Below the pieces are notes generated by a model, which was given only the letters and a program-made list of their open reading frames with translations, was not told the DNA's origin and searched no databases. Made by a program: the position numbers and the translations under genes. Below are positions 43,740-52,803 of a DNA stretch of 64,000 bases, one piece after another. The stretch covers positions 1 to 64,000 of the forward strand of contig CAZJEB010000007.1 in NCBI GenBank assembly GCA_964544955.1, given 5' to 3'. This DNA is from JAAZPT01 sp964544955 (lineage in GTDB: Bacteria; Bacillota; Clostridia; Christensenellales; Aristaeellaceae). Each line of letters begins with the position of its first letter. Positions within the stretch are counted from its first letter, which is position 1.

Positions 43740-44927
43740 ATGGCAAAAAAAGATAGAGTTAAATATGATTATGAAACCTTAAAAAAAGAGAGGGAGTATG
43801 GTTTTTATTGGTACTCCCCTATTTGGCGTGTATTAAGATCTTTATTAATATTTATAATAGCAATAATGCTATCTTTTGGCCTTTTAAGCTTGATTTTTAG
43901 TGTAATAAATGAAAAATATATAAGCCCTGTTGATTTAAACGATAATACAGAAATTAATTTTACTGTTGAAAGTGGCTCTAGCCTATCAAGAGTATCGAAA
44001 AACCTTGAAAAAGGTGGGTTAATTAAGAACAGTACTGTATTTAAGTATTATAGCGACTTTATGGGTTTAGGTCAGAAAATACAAGCTGGTGATTACGTTT
44101 TACGAAAAAACATGACACTTAACGATATTGCTAATAACCTTGCAAGTGGTGATGGTAAACCATTAACTGTACGGTTTACAATTATTCCAGGGCAAACAAT
44201 AGAGGCAATTGCTGATACATTACATTTAGAAGGTATAATTAGCAACAAAGAAGAATTTTTAACATTGTGCAACGACGGAAAACAATTTGAAAACTATTAT
44301 TTTATTGCTGACGCTTTAAAAACAAATAATGTATCAAGTAGAAAGTACTTATTAGAAGGATATTTAGCTCCAAACACATATGAAATATACACAAACTCAT
44401 CATCAAAAACAATACTTAATAGGTTATTGCAACAAACTGATTCTGTTTTCTCATCTACATATCACGACAGAGCAAATGAATTAAAAATGACAATGGATGA
44501 AGTTTTAACTTTGGCATCGATGATAGAAAAAGAAGCAAAAACTGATGATTTTGCAAAAGTTTCTGCAGTTTTTTATAACAGATTAAAATCTGGTATGAAA
44601 TTACAAAGCGATGTTACAATACACTATGTAACAAATGTTAGAAGAATGCTGTTAAAAAATGATGATTTAAATATAAATTCAGCATACAACACATATATGA
44701 TTAATGGTTTACCACTAGGGCCTATATGTAACCCATCGCCTAATGCAATTTACGCAGCATTATTCCCAGATGAAGAATTTATTAAAGAAAAATACTTATA
44801 CTTCTGCAGTAAGGATCCAGATACAGGTGAGCTATATTTCTCCAAAACTTTAAAGGATCACGAGCAAGCAGTTAAAATATTTGCCCCATTATGGGAGGCA
44901 TTTGATAAGAGTAGAGGATTGAATTAA
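43740..44927 (+). CDS. mltG: Endolytic murein transglycosylase MltG
   Basis: A 395-residue membrane-anchored YceG/MltG enzyme that cuts nascent glycan strands. A cytosolic basic N-terminus, one membrane segment (about 36-59), a LysM-like region (about 70-140), then the catalytic YceG domain with MIEKEAK, whose first Glu is the expected catalytic residue, and the later NGLPLGPICNPS. Its stop overlaps the next start (TAATG). GAGGT precedes the ATG. Confidence 0.94.
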   Translation: MAKKDRVKYDYETLKKEREYGFYWYSPIWRVLRSLLIFIIAIMLSFGLLSLIFSVINEKYISPVDLNDNTEINFTVESGSSLSRVSKNLEKGGLIKNSTVFKYYSDFMGLGQKIQAGDYVLRKNMTLNDIANNLASGDGKPLTVRFTIIPGQTIEAIADTLHLEGIISNKEEFLTLCNDGKQFENYYFIADALKTNNVSSRKYLLEGYLAPNTYEIYTNSSSKTILNRLLQQTDSVFSSTYHDRANELKMTMDEVLTLASMIEKEAKTDDFAKVSAVFYNRLKSGMKLQSDVTIHYVTNVRRMLLKNDDLNINSAYNTYMINGLPLGPICNPSPNAIYAALFPDEEFIKEKYLYFCSKDPDTGELYFSKTLKDHEQAVKIFAPLWEAFDKSRGLN

Positions 44928-46171
44928 TGAAAAATAAAATTGAACTTTTAGCCCCTGCTGGCGGCTTATCACAATTAGAAACCGCTCTCCATTTTGGCGC
45001 AGACGCTGTATACGGTGGTTTAACAAAATTTGGTTTGCGTGCTTATGCAAATAACTTTAATTATGAAACTTTAAAAACAGCTGTTGATTTAGTTCATAAA
45101 AACAATAAAAAATTCTACTTAACTATGAATAGTATGCCCAATGATACAGCAATGGAAGCTTTATTAGAAGCCGCAAAAAAAGCCCATGAAATAGGTATAG
45201 ATGCTGCCATTGTTAGTGATATTGGTGTAATGAGATTGTTAAGTAAAAATATACCTAATTTACCTTTACATATAAGCACACAGGCAAATGTTTTGAATAG
45301 TGAAGCTGCTTTATTTTTCCATGAGGCTTTTAACGCTGAAAGAATAATACTTGCAAGGGAACTAAATTTAGAACAGATTAAGGATATGCGGAAATCATTA
45401 CCCCAAGAAATTGAACTTGAAGCTTTTGTTCACGGGGCTATGTGCATGGCATATTCGGGCAGATGCTTGCTTAGCAACGCCTTAACTGGAAGGGGCGGAA
45501 ATCAAGGTGAATGTGCCCAAAGTTGCCGTTGGAAATACTCTTTAGTTGAAGCTAAGCGCCCCGGCGAAGAAATCCCAATATATGAAGATGAAAATGGAAC
45601 ATATTTATTATCAAGTTATGATATGTGTATGCTACCCAATTTACCAGAACTACTTGATTCTGGTTTAAGTAGTTTGAAAATAGAAGGAAGAATGAAAAAT
45701 GAATATTATGTTGCAACAGTAGTTTCAGCATACAGAAAAGCATTAGACGCATTATACGAAAGTGAAGATAAATTTAATGAATTATTACCTTTTTTAATGA
45801 AAGAACTTGATAAGGTTGGCCATAGAGCAACAAATACAGGTTTCTATTACGGTAACCCAGAACCACCTGCTGGAGCTGAAGGTGTAATACAGAGCATGGA
45901 ATATGTTGGCAAAATAAATACAGCAGCCCTTGCAAATGAAGAAACTGCTGTAACTTTAAAAAATAGATTTTTTGTTGGAGATAAACTTGAAGTAGTATCC
46001 CCCACAGGAATATATGAATATACCCCCGAGTATATAAAATTAGAAAAAGATGGAAGTTTAGTTAATACATATAGTGTTGCAAATGAAATTGTATACTTAA
46101 AGTTCCCTTTTAACGTTAGTAAAGGCGATATAATACGTGGACCCAATAGAAACCACAGGTTTAGTATTTAA
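44927..46171 (+). CDS. U32-family peptidase-like protein (TrhP/RlhA type)
   Basis: A 414-residue protein of the U32 family. Characterised relatives hydroxylate tRNA or rRNA uridines/cytidines rather than cleave peptides. Signatures are LAPAGGLSQLETALHFGADAVYGG at the N-terminus and AFVHGAMCMAYSGRCLLSNALTGRGGNQGECAQSCRWKY, whose cysteines may bind an Fe-S cluster. The C-terminal part includes a small barrel-like region (about 330-414). It is translationally coupled to mltG and overlaps convergent ribF by 11 nt at the 3' end. Confidence 0.9.
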   Translation: MKNKIELLAPAGGLSQLETALHFGADAVYGGLTKFGLRAYANNFNYETLKTAVDLVHKNNKKFYLTMNSMPNDTAMEALLEAAKKAHEIGIDAAIVSDIGVMRLLSKNIPNLPLHISTQANVLNSEAALFFHEAFNAERIILARELNLEQIKDMRKSLPQEIELEAFVHGAMCMAYSGRCLLSNALTGRGGNQGECAQSCRWKYSLVEAKRPGEEIPIYEDENGTYLLSSYDMCMLPNLPELLDSGLSSLKIEGRMKNEYYVATVVSAYRKALDALYESEDKFNELLPFLMKELDKVGHRATNTGFYYGNPEPPAGAEGVIQSMEYVGKINTAALANEETAVTLKNRFFVGDKLEVVSPTGIYEYTPEYIKLEKDGSLVNTYSVANEIVYLKFPFNVSKGDIIRGPNRNHRFSI

Positions 46172-46976
46172 CGTTTAATTTATCAATAAAATGCAAAGCT
46201 ACTTTTGATTCTTCTGTGACGAAGGGTAATGAATCACCTTGAGCAAAAAGTACTATGCATTTTTTATTTTGCACTAAAGCAATAACATCGTAACTTTTAA
46301 AGCTGTTAGCAATACCTATTGATATAATACATTTATAGGCACCTTTAGCTGGAACTATTTTACGAGCTAAGTACTCAAAATGATACTCATTTAATTGATT
46401 AAATAATAGCTTTAAAGGCATGGCATATGTATATTGCAACAACTCATTTGCTCTATTAACATTGCCAATTTTAATTAGTTTTCTAATGCTTGTAGATGAA
46501 ACGGTTTCATTGTGATCACTTACGCGAGATTTTACATGGGTTTTAAAACCATGTTTCTCACCTAATTGCTTTAGAAGTTCACCATCACCCCTACCACCTT
46601 TGCCAAATGTATAGTTATAGCCAATAAATATATGTTCAGCATTAAATGTTTTAACAAGGTTTTCTATAAAGTATTCAGGTTCTTGAGCAGCAATAGTTTT
46701 GTTAAACTCCATTATACACATAGCATTTACGCCTAAGCCTGCAACTTCCCTTGCCCTTTGAGCAGTTGTTGTAAGCCTATCAGGTTGAATTCCAGGGTTT
46801 AACACTTCAAGGGGTCTTTTATTAAAAGTACAAAGTATTACTGGTGAAAGCTCGTCATTAGAAAGTTTAACGGCTTCATCAATAAGTCTTCTATGCCCCA
46901 TATGTATTCCATCAAACATACCCAAAACAAGTATAGTAGGTCCTTTAATTTTTGTTAATCCTAAGTAAATTTTCAT
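46161..46976 (-). CDS. ribF: FAD synthetase RibF with an eroded riboflavin-kinase domain
   Basis: A 271-residue protein, shorter than the usual 300-320. The N-terminal FMN adenylyltransferase is intact: GMFDGIHMGHRRLI (about 19-32), CTFNKRP, FIGYNYTFGKGGRGD and SSTSIRKLI. The C-terminal 90 residues should be the riboflavin kinase, but the GFPTAN-type flavokinase motif is absent. The segment reads LKLLFNQLNEYHFEYLARKIVPAKGAYKC instead. It may therefore make FAD from FMN only. The real start is the ATG at 46976 behind AAGGA; the frame opens at 47009. It is last in the rimP operon. Confidence 0.85.
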   Translation of the reverse strand: MKIYLGLTKIKGPTILVLGMFDGIHMGHRRLIDEAVKLSNDELSPVILCTFNKRPLEVLNPGIQPDRLTTTAQRAREVAGLGVNAMCIMEFNKTIAAQEPEYFIENLVKTFNAEHIFIGYNYTFGKGGRGDGELLKQLGEKHGFKTHVKSRVSDHNETVSSTSIRKLIKIGNVNRANELLQYTYAMPLKLLFNQLNEYHFEYLARKIVPAKGAYKCIISIGIANSFKSYDVIALVQNKKCIVLFAQGDSLPFVTEESKVALHFIDKLNVKY

Positions 46977-46986
46977 AATATTTTCC

Positions 46987-47892
46987 TTATATAGATAATA
47001 GTGTCTCAATTTTTAGCATATTTTTATGTATTTTACCAATTCCTATAAAGTCATTATCACAATAAACTCTAAAAACTTCATTTATGCCATTATTTGTATT
47101 ATAATTGTTAAATTTTTTAACATTCAATGCTACACCATTCTTAATTTCTTTTAAGTATTTATCATCTAAATATATTGCATTTAAATGTTGTAATGGAAAA
47201 TCCATAGGCAAAATATGGCCTTTTATATCATTTGCCCGTTCAACAAGCTCTTCTATACTAATAGCATTATACAAATCAAAATTTCCAGTATTAGTTCTAA
47301 GCAAAAAGCTCATATAAGCACAAGTTCCTAAGGCTTCGCCTAAATCCCTACAAAACGACCTTACATAAAAACCAGATTTACACCTTATTAATAACCTGAA
47401 CTTATTATCTGATATATCACTAAGTTTTTTTAATTCAAATATTTCCGTATCACGAGGTTTAATTTCTACCTCCATACCATCCCTTGCTATTTGATAAAGG
47501 CGTTTTCCATCATGTTTTAAAGCGGAATACATAGGCGGAACTTGAGTTTGCTTGCCTAAAAACTTATTTAATATATCTTCAATTTGTTTATCGCTAGGTA
47601 TTATAGTTGATGTAGAAATCACTTCACCATCACTATCTAACGTAGTAGTAGTTTTGCCAAAACATATTTCAGCAATGTAAGTTTTATCCTTATATTGCAT
47701 GTGATCAAACAATTTTGTTGCTCTGCCTAGCATTATTGGTAAAACACCACTTGCAAGAGGGTCTAATGTGCCAGCATGACCAACTTTACTTGTGTTTAAA
47801 TTTTTTTTTACGGCTCCAACAACATGGGATGAGCTCATACCTGGAGGTTTAAGTATATTTAAAAAACCATTATATGTTATTTTATCAGCCAT
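46987..47892 (-). CDS. truB: tRNA pseudouridine-55 synthase TruB
   Basis: A 301-residue enzyme that makes pseudouridine 55 in the T loop of tRNAs. It has the N-terminal GFLNILKPPGMSSSHVV, catalytic GHAGTLDPLASGVLPI with the nucleophile Asp, and YIAEICFGKTTTTLDSDGE. A small C-terminal domain follows. The frame opens at 47919, but the ATG at 47892, giving MADKITYNGF, matches the family start. It overlaps nrnA by 8 nt and relies on coupling, since no good ribosome site is visible. Confidence 0.94.
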   Translation of the reverse strand: MADKITYNGFLNILKPPGMSSSHVVGAVKKNLNTSKVGHAGTLDPLASGVLPIMLGRATKLFDHMQYKDKTYIAEICFGKTTTTLDSDGEVISTSTIIPSDKQIEDILNKFLGKQTQVPPMYSALKHDGKRLYQIARDGMEVEIKPRDTEIFELKKLSDISDNKFRLLIRCKSGFYVRSFCRDLGEALGTCAYMSFLLRTNTGNFDLYNAISIEELVERANDIKGHILPMDFPLQHLNAIYLDDKYLKEIKNGVALNVKKFNNYNTNNGINEVFRVYCDNDFIGIGKIHKNMLKIETLLSI

Positions 47893-48895
47893 TGTTGTTA
47901 TTAATTTCGCTTTCCACATCTAATATAAGTTGTTTAATTGCAAGTTCTATATCTTTCCCCATAAAACAACCACTTGCAAAGGCATGCCCACCACCACCAT
48001 GACTTTCAGCAATTTTATCAACACGATAAGGTGCTTCACTCCTTAAATTTGCTCTCACCATACCATCAATTGTTTGATGAACTAAAAAAGCAATTTTTAC
48101 ACCTTCAATTTCCTTTGCATAATTTACAATATTATTCGTTTGCTCGCTATTTGCATCCAAAGCTGCAAGTTCTTCTTTTGTAATATACATATAAGCAGCG
48201 TTGCCATCGCATATAACATTTAAATTGCTAAGGCATTTTGATAATACTAAAAGTTGTTTTTCTTGTTTTCTTCTAAATAAAATAAAGTTAATTTTATCAA
48301 GAGGAAAATCAATTTTCATAATATCAGCCATGGCCTCAAATGTATGTGCGTTTGTATTGCTATAAGAAAAATTACCAGTATCTGTAGATATTGCAGTATA
48401 TAATAATATTGCCAAATCCTGAGTTATACCAAAGTTTATTGCCTTGATAAAATCATAAAGCATTAAACCTGTAGCAGGCGAATTACTATCCAAATAATTT
48501 AAATTAGCAAAGCTATCATTGGTAGGATGATGGTCAAATTGGGCCGTAATGCTAGCTTTTTTATATAATAAAATTGCATCACCAAGCCTTTTTGAGTCAG
48601 CAACATCAACTGCTATAGCTAAAGTATTTCCTTGTAATTTTTTATATTTACCAAAATCACTTAAAAGTACAAGATCCTCAATACCAGGCAAAAAATCCAA
48701 ATCATGAGTTACAGGCTTAAGTATAATAGGATGTACATTATTATTATAACTTTTAACAACATTATACATAGTTAATAAACTACCTATAGCATCACCATCT
48801 GGATTAATATGAGTAAATAGCAGAACACTGTCGGCATTTTTTATTGCCGACAGTAGTTCTGTATAGTTTTGATTTATTGTATTATTACCTGACAT
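47885..48895 (-). CDS. nrnA: DHH/DHHA1 phosphoesterase, NrnA-type oligoribonuclease/pAp phosphatase
   Basis: A 336-residue metal-dependent enzyme degrading nano-RNAs and pAp. DHH domain motifs: HINPDGDAIGSL (about 30-41), AVDVADSKRLGD, FDHHPTN (DHH), then the DHHA1 domain with SHGGGGHAFASGC near the C-terminus. It overlaps rbfA by one base (TAATG) behind GGAGGG. Its position between rbfA and truB is conserved in Firmicutes. Confidence 0.94.
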   Translation of the reverse strand: MSGNNTINQNYTELLSAIKNADSVLLFTHINPDGDAIGSLLTMYNVVKSYNNNVHPIILKPVTHDLDFLPGIEDLVLLSDFGKYKKLQGNTLAIAVDVADSKRLGDAILLYKKASITAQFDHHPTNDSFANLNYLDSNSPATGLMLYDFIKAINFGITQDLAILLYTAISTDTGNFSYSNTNAHTFEAMADIMKIDFPLDKINFILFRRKQEKQLLVLSKCLSNLNVICDGNAAYMYITKEELAALDANSEQTNNIVNYAKEIEGVKIAFLVHQTIDGMVRANLRSEAPYRVDKIAESHGGGGHAFASGCFMGKDIELAIKQLILDVESEINNNNG

Positions 48896-49269
48896 TATTG
48901 ACCCTCCGATGTATCATTTTCATCAGAATCAGTCAAAACATTTTTTAATACATTAGAAATGTGTAAACCATATTCAATATTATGATCTTCCACAAAAGTT
49001 AGTTCTGGTGAATAGCGAATTATCATTTTTTTACCTAAAGCATGCCTTAAGTAACCTGACGCATGTTTTAGTGCAGCCATTAGAGGTTTACGGTTTTCTT
49101 CCTCAAGCACACTTACATAAACCTTTGCAAAGCTTAAATCCCTTGTAACATCAACCCTAGTTATACTAAAGGTTCCTGTTATGCGTGGATCGTTTAGTTC
49201 ATCGCGAATAATTTGATCCAAATCTCGCCTTGCTTGTTCGCTTATTCTATCTATCCTTGAATAATTCAT
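48895..49269 (-). CDS. rbfA: 30S ribosome-binding factor RbfA
   Basis: A 124-residue KH-fold factor for late 30S maturation. Recognisable segments: RIDRISEQARRDLDQIIRDELNDPR and the C-terminal LRHALGKKMIIRYSPELTFVEDHNIEYG. It is 18 nt after infB in the same operon. A short acidic tail ends the protein. Confidence 0.95.
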   Translation of the reverse strand: MNYSRIDRISEQARRDLDQIIRDELNDPRITGTFSITRVDVTRDLSFAKVYVSVLEEENRKPLMAALKHASGYLRHALGKKMIIRYSPELTFVEDHNIEYGLHISNVLKNVLTDSDENDTSEGQ

Positions 49270-49287
49270 ATGTTCTCCTTTGAATAA

Positions 49288-52176
49288 TTACTTCTCGATT
49301 TCCTCTAAAGTAAAACATTCAATTATATCGTTAACTTTTATGTCGTTAAAGCCATCCAAGCTTATACCGCATTCATAGTTAGCTGCTACTTCCTTAGCAT
49401 CATCCTTAAACCTACGTAAAGAAGATAATTTGCCTTCAAATACAATTATACTATCACGCAATAGCCTTACGGATTCTTTTCTTTGCATTTTACCATCTGT
49501 AACATAGCAACCTGCAACAGTGCCTGTACCTGTAATTCTAAACGTGCTTCTAACTTCTGCATGGCCAAGAACAACTTCTTTATATTCAGGCTCAAGCATA
49601 CCTTTCATAGCCTTTTCCATATCCTCAATAGCTTTATATATAACTCTATAAAGCCTGATATCAACACCTTCTTTAGCTGCCATTTCCTTTGCAGCAGCAT
49701 TAGGTATTATGTTAAAGCCAATAATAATTGCATTAAATGCACTTGCAAGGTTTACGTCATCATTAGTTACAGCACCTACTGCACTATGTAAAACTCTAAC
49801 TTTAACTTCATCATTGCTAAGTTTTTCCATAGCTTGTTTAACCGCTTCAACTGAACCTTGAACATCCGCCTTAATAATCAAATTAAGTTTAACAAGCTTA
49901 CCTTGATCTATTTGGCTAAACAAGTTATCTAGTGATATTTTTGAACCACTGCTTTGCCTTTCAGCCTTTTCTTTATCTTTACGCTCTGCAACAACAACAC
50001 GGCTTAGCCTGTTATCATCAACAACTACCATCTCATCACCAGCAGCTGGTACTTCGTCGAAACCAGATATTTCAACTGGCATAGATGGGCCTGCACTTTC
50101 AACTATTTCGCCTTTATCGTTTTGCATAGCACGAACGTTACCCGATGCAGTGCCGGCAACAATGCTATCGCCTACTTTTAATGTACCAGTTTTTAATAAA
50201 ACTGTTGCAAGTGGGCCACGTGATTTATCAAGTTTTGCCTCGATAATAACACCCTTAGCGCTACGGTTTGGATTAGCTTTATATTGTTGCATATCAGCTA
50301 CTAACAATACCATTTCTAACAATTGGTCGATGCCTTGGCCTTTTAGGGCACTTATTGGCACCATAATTGTATCGCCACCCCATTCTTCAGCAACAAGTTC
50401 GTAGTTTGTTAAATCTTGTTTAACGCGTTCGGGGTTTGCACCTTCAACGTCCATTTTATTTATTGCTATTATGATTGGAACATCGGCTGCTTTAGCATGG
50501 TTTATAGCTTCAATTGTTTGAGGCATTACACCGTCATTAGCTGCAACAACTATTATAGCAATATCAGTAGCCTGTGCACCCCTTGCCCTCATGGATGTAA
50601 ATGCTTCATGCCCAGGGGTATCAAGGAAGGTTATTGGCCTACCTTTAACATTTACCATGTATGCACCAATATGTTGTGTTATTCCGCCAGCTTCTCCACT
50701 TGTAACGTGAGATTTACGGATATAGTCAAGCAATGAAGTTTTACCATGATCAACGTGCCCCATTATTGTAATAACTGGAGGACGCTCCACCAATGATGCC
50801 TCATCATCCTCAACATCAATATCAATTAGCCTTTCTTCGGCTGTTTTTTCAAGTTTAAGGTCTAAACTTATACCAAGTTCACCAGCTACAATAGATGCTG
50901 TATCAAAATCTAGCTCGCTATTAATATTAGCCATAATACCTAAAATTAACAGTTGCTTTAGAATTTCATTTGCTTGTTTACCAATTTTAGAAGATAAATC
51001 TCTAACAGTAATTGTTTCATTGGTCATTACTGCATTTTCAATTAAGATAGGATCCATAAGTTGTTGGGCTGACATTTTCTTTTTGCCACCCCTACGACCA
51101 CCACGAACAAAATCATCATCGGACTCAACTATGTTGTTGGTTCTAATTTTGCCCTTCTTTTTCTTTGCATTATCATAATCGGAAGCTCTACGTTCGTAGG
51201 ATTTCTTCTTAGGATCGTAATTACTAACTCTTTCCTTTTCAACTATTGGAACAATATCTGGAGTTTTTGGTCTGCTTGCTGTGCGAGCTTTGCTTTGCCT
51301 TTGGCGATTGTTTGTATCATCATCATCGTCTTTATCGGGCATAAAAGGTGTGCGAGGCGCCTTATTGAAAGGCCTATCTGGCCTTTTAAATGGTGAAGGA
51401 GCACCATCTTTTGAAGCCACATATCCACGATTATATGTGCCAGTTTGACCTTGTGAAGATTGGCCACCTTGATTATATGGGCGTCTAGGATATCCTTGGT
51501 TTTGCCCACCTTGGTATCCTTGACCAGCTTGATAACCTTGACCACCTTGAGCATTGGGCGTGTAAGGACGTCTTTGATAACCTTGATTTTGCCCATCTTG
51601 AGCATTTCTATCACGGTAAGGTGTTCTGTTATTATCTTGATAGCGCCTATCTGTAGTTTGACCCTGCCTGTTTTGATTAAAGTTATCCCTATTTTGATAT
51701 GGCCTTTGTTGTTGATTTCTATAAGTAGCTGTAGGAGCAGCCTTATCCTTTTGTTCAACAACTGGCTTTTGAGATTTCTTCTCAACAGCCTTTTCTTCAA
51801 CTTGTTCAACTACAGTTTCTTTGCTAGTTGGAACTTCTTTAGGCTCAACAACAGGAGCCTCAACTTTTTGTTCAGCTACTTTTATTGGTTCAACCGCAGT
51901 TTCAGTCGCTTTTTTCTTTTCTTCTTTTATTTCTTTAGCAGGCTCTTCATCAGCCATTGTAAAAGAAGTCATATGTTTGCTTTCAAGGGCTTTATTTTCA
52001 ATCAGCCTTTCTTGCTCTAAGCGCTCATTCTCAGCTTTAATATAGCCCTTTTCTATTTGGTCAAAGGCGGAAGCTATGGAGTCCGCGCTATTCCTTGTTT
52101 TTACGGCTAATTTTAAAATAGAGCCTGAGTTTTCAATTAATTTTGCTGCAGCATCCTTAAGTTTTATTTTGGTCAT
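49288..52176 (-). CDS. infB: Translation initiation factor IF-2 with a long low-complexity N-terminus
   Basis: A 962-residue GTPase placing initiator tRNA on the ribosome. Residues about 1-370 are variable: Glu/Lys/Val-rich (about 70-150), then a Gln/Gly/Tyr/Asn/Arg-rich part (about 155-260) with repeated GYQ/GGQ units and two RRPY segments. An IF2_N module (about 380-435) precedes the G domain with GHVDHGKT, DTPGHEAF and NKMD, then domains II-IV. The start codon overlaps the ylxQ stop by four bases (ATGA). The core is normal; the Gly-Tyr-Gln N-terminus is unusual. Confidence 0.96.
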   Translation of the reverse strand: MTKIKLKDAAAKLIENSGSILKLAVKTRNSADSIASAFDQIEKGYIKAENERLEQERLIENKALESKHMTSFTMADEEPAKEIKEEKKKATETAVEPIKVAEQKVEAPVVEPKEVPTSKETVVEQVEEKAVEKKSQKPVVEQKDKAAPTATYRNQQQRPYQNRDNFNQNRQGQTTDRRYQDNNRTPYRDRNAQDGQNQGYQRRPYTPNAQGGQGYQAGQGYQGGQNQGYPRRPYNQGGQSSQGQTGTYNRGYVASKDGAPSPFKRPDRPFNKAPRTPFMPDKDDDDDTNNRQRQSKARTASRPKTPDIVPIVEKERVSNYDPKKKSYERRASDYDNAKKKKGKIRTNNIVESDDDFVRGGRRGGKKKMSAQQLMDPILIENAVMTNETITVRDLSSKIGKQANEILKQLLILGIMANINSELDFDTASIVAGELGISLDLKLEKTAEERLIDIDVEDDEASLVERPPVITIMGHVDHGKTSLLDYIRKSHVTSGEAGGITQHIGAYMVNVKGRPITFLDTPGHEAFTSMRARGAQATDIAIIVVAANDGVMPQTIEAINHAKAADVPIIIAINKMDVEGANPERVKQDLTNYELVAEEWGGDTIMVPISALKGQGIDQLLEMVLLVADMQQYKANPNRSAKGVIIEAKLDKSRGPLATVLLKTGTLKVGDSIVAGTASGNVRAMQNDKGEIVESAGPSMPVEISGFDEVPAAGDEMVVVDDNRLSRVVVAERKDKEKAERQSSGSKISLDNLFSQIDQGKLVKLNLIIKADVQGSVEAVKQAMEKLSNDEVKVRVLHSAVGAVTNDDVNLASAFNAIIIGFNIIPNAAAKEMAAKEGVDIRLYRVIYKAIEDMEKAMKGMLEPEYKEVVLGHAEVRSTFRITGTGTVAGCYVTDGKMQRKESVRLLRDSIIVFEGKLSSLRRFKDDAKEVAANYECGISLDGFNDIKVNDIIECFTLEEIEK

Positions 52177-52514
52177 GAATTAAATGTACCCCCGAAAGTT
52201 TTGTTTAAAATTAAAGTTATTTTATCTGTTAACCCATTGTTTTTTAATGCAACTATTTTTATTGCACCACTGGGATAAACTATATTTAACAATTCTTGTT
52301 GATTTAGAAAAAGTTTCACATCATTTGAATCACATAAGTTTTTTATTTTGCTAATTGTGCTAGATGATAAATTACCTGCTATAACAATTTTTGCTTTTTT
52401 ACTTTTAACGGCATTTATACAAGCCATTGATCCAATAAATACATACGATGCTTTTGTAGCTAAACCTAAATATCCTACAAGAGATTTTTGGCTATTATAG
52501 TTTGTTTCTTTCAA
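52173..52514 (-). CDS. YlxQ-like L7Ae-family RNA-binding protein
   Basis: A 113-residue protein of the ribosomal L7Ae/L30e/YlxQ family, which binds kink-turn RNA in relatives. Typical features: the LGLATKASYVFIGSMACINAVKSKKAKIVIAGNLSS segment. It lies between rnpM and infB, the conserved position of ylxQ. It overlaps rnpM by 20 nt and infB by 4 nt, so all are co-translated. Confidence 0.88.
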   Translation of the reverse strand: MKETNYNSQKSLVGYLGLATKASYVFIGSMACINAVKSKKAKIVIAGNLSSSTISKIKNLCDSNDVKLFLNQQELLNIVYPSGAIKIVALKNNGLTDKITLILNKTFGGTFNS

Positions 52515-52791
52515 GCTCGAATTCCCTTCGCTCTATAGCCTTTTCCAACTCCATTTCCATATCACTGTTTAATGGAGATTCTAGCGCCCTTTGCAGTTGC
52601 TTTTGTTTTATAGCAGTTTTTAAACAGTTTATGTTCGCACAAATATATGCTCCCCTGCCATTTTTTTTACCCGTGGTATCCAATATAATTTCTCCCTCGG
52701 GTGTTCTTACAATTCGCAACAATTCTTTTTTGGGCACCATTTGCCTGCACCCAACACACATTCTCATTGGTATTTTTTTATTTTTTAACAC
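52495..52791 (-). CDS. rnpM: YlxR/RnpM (DUF448), RNase P modulator family
   Basis: A 98-residue basic protein with the family signature RMCVGCRQMVPKKELLRIVRTPEG (about 10-33) and GRGAYIC, including paired cysteines. Recent work on Bacillus YlxR links it to RNase P. A charged helical extension follows residue 75. It lies 12 nt after nusA, as usual for this operon. Confidence 0.92.
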   Translation of the reverse strand: MLKNKKIPMRMCVGCRQMVPKKELLRIVRTPEGEIILDTTGKKNGRGAYICANINCLKTAIKQKQLQRALESPLNSDMEMELEKAIERREFELERNKL

Positions 52792-52803
52792 TTCTTATAC
52801 CTT

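Noticed and set aside
51243..51809. 188-codon - strand frame inside infB
   Set aside because: It is a shifted reading of the repetitive IF-2 N-terminus; the frame of IF-2 continues intact through it.
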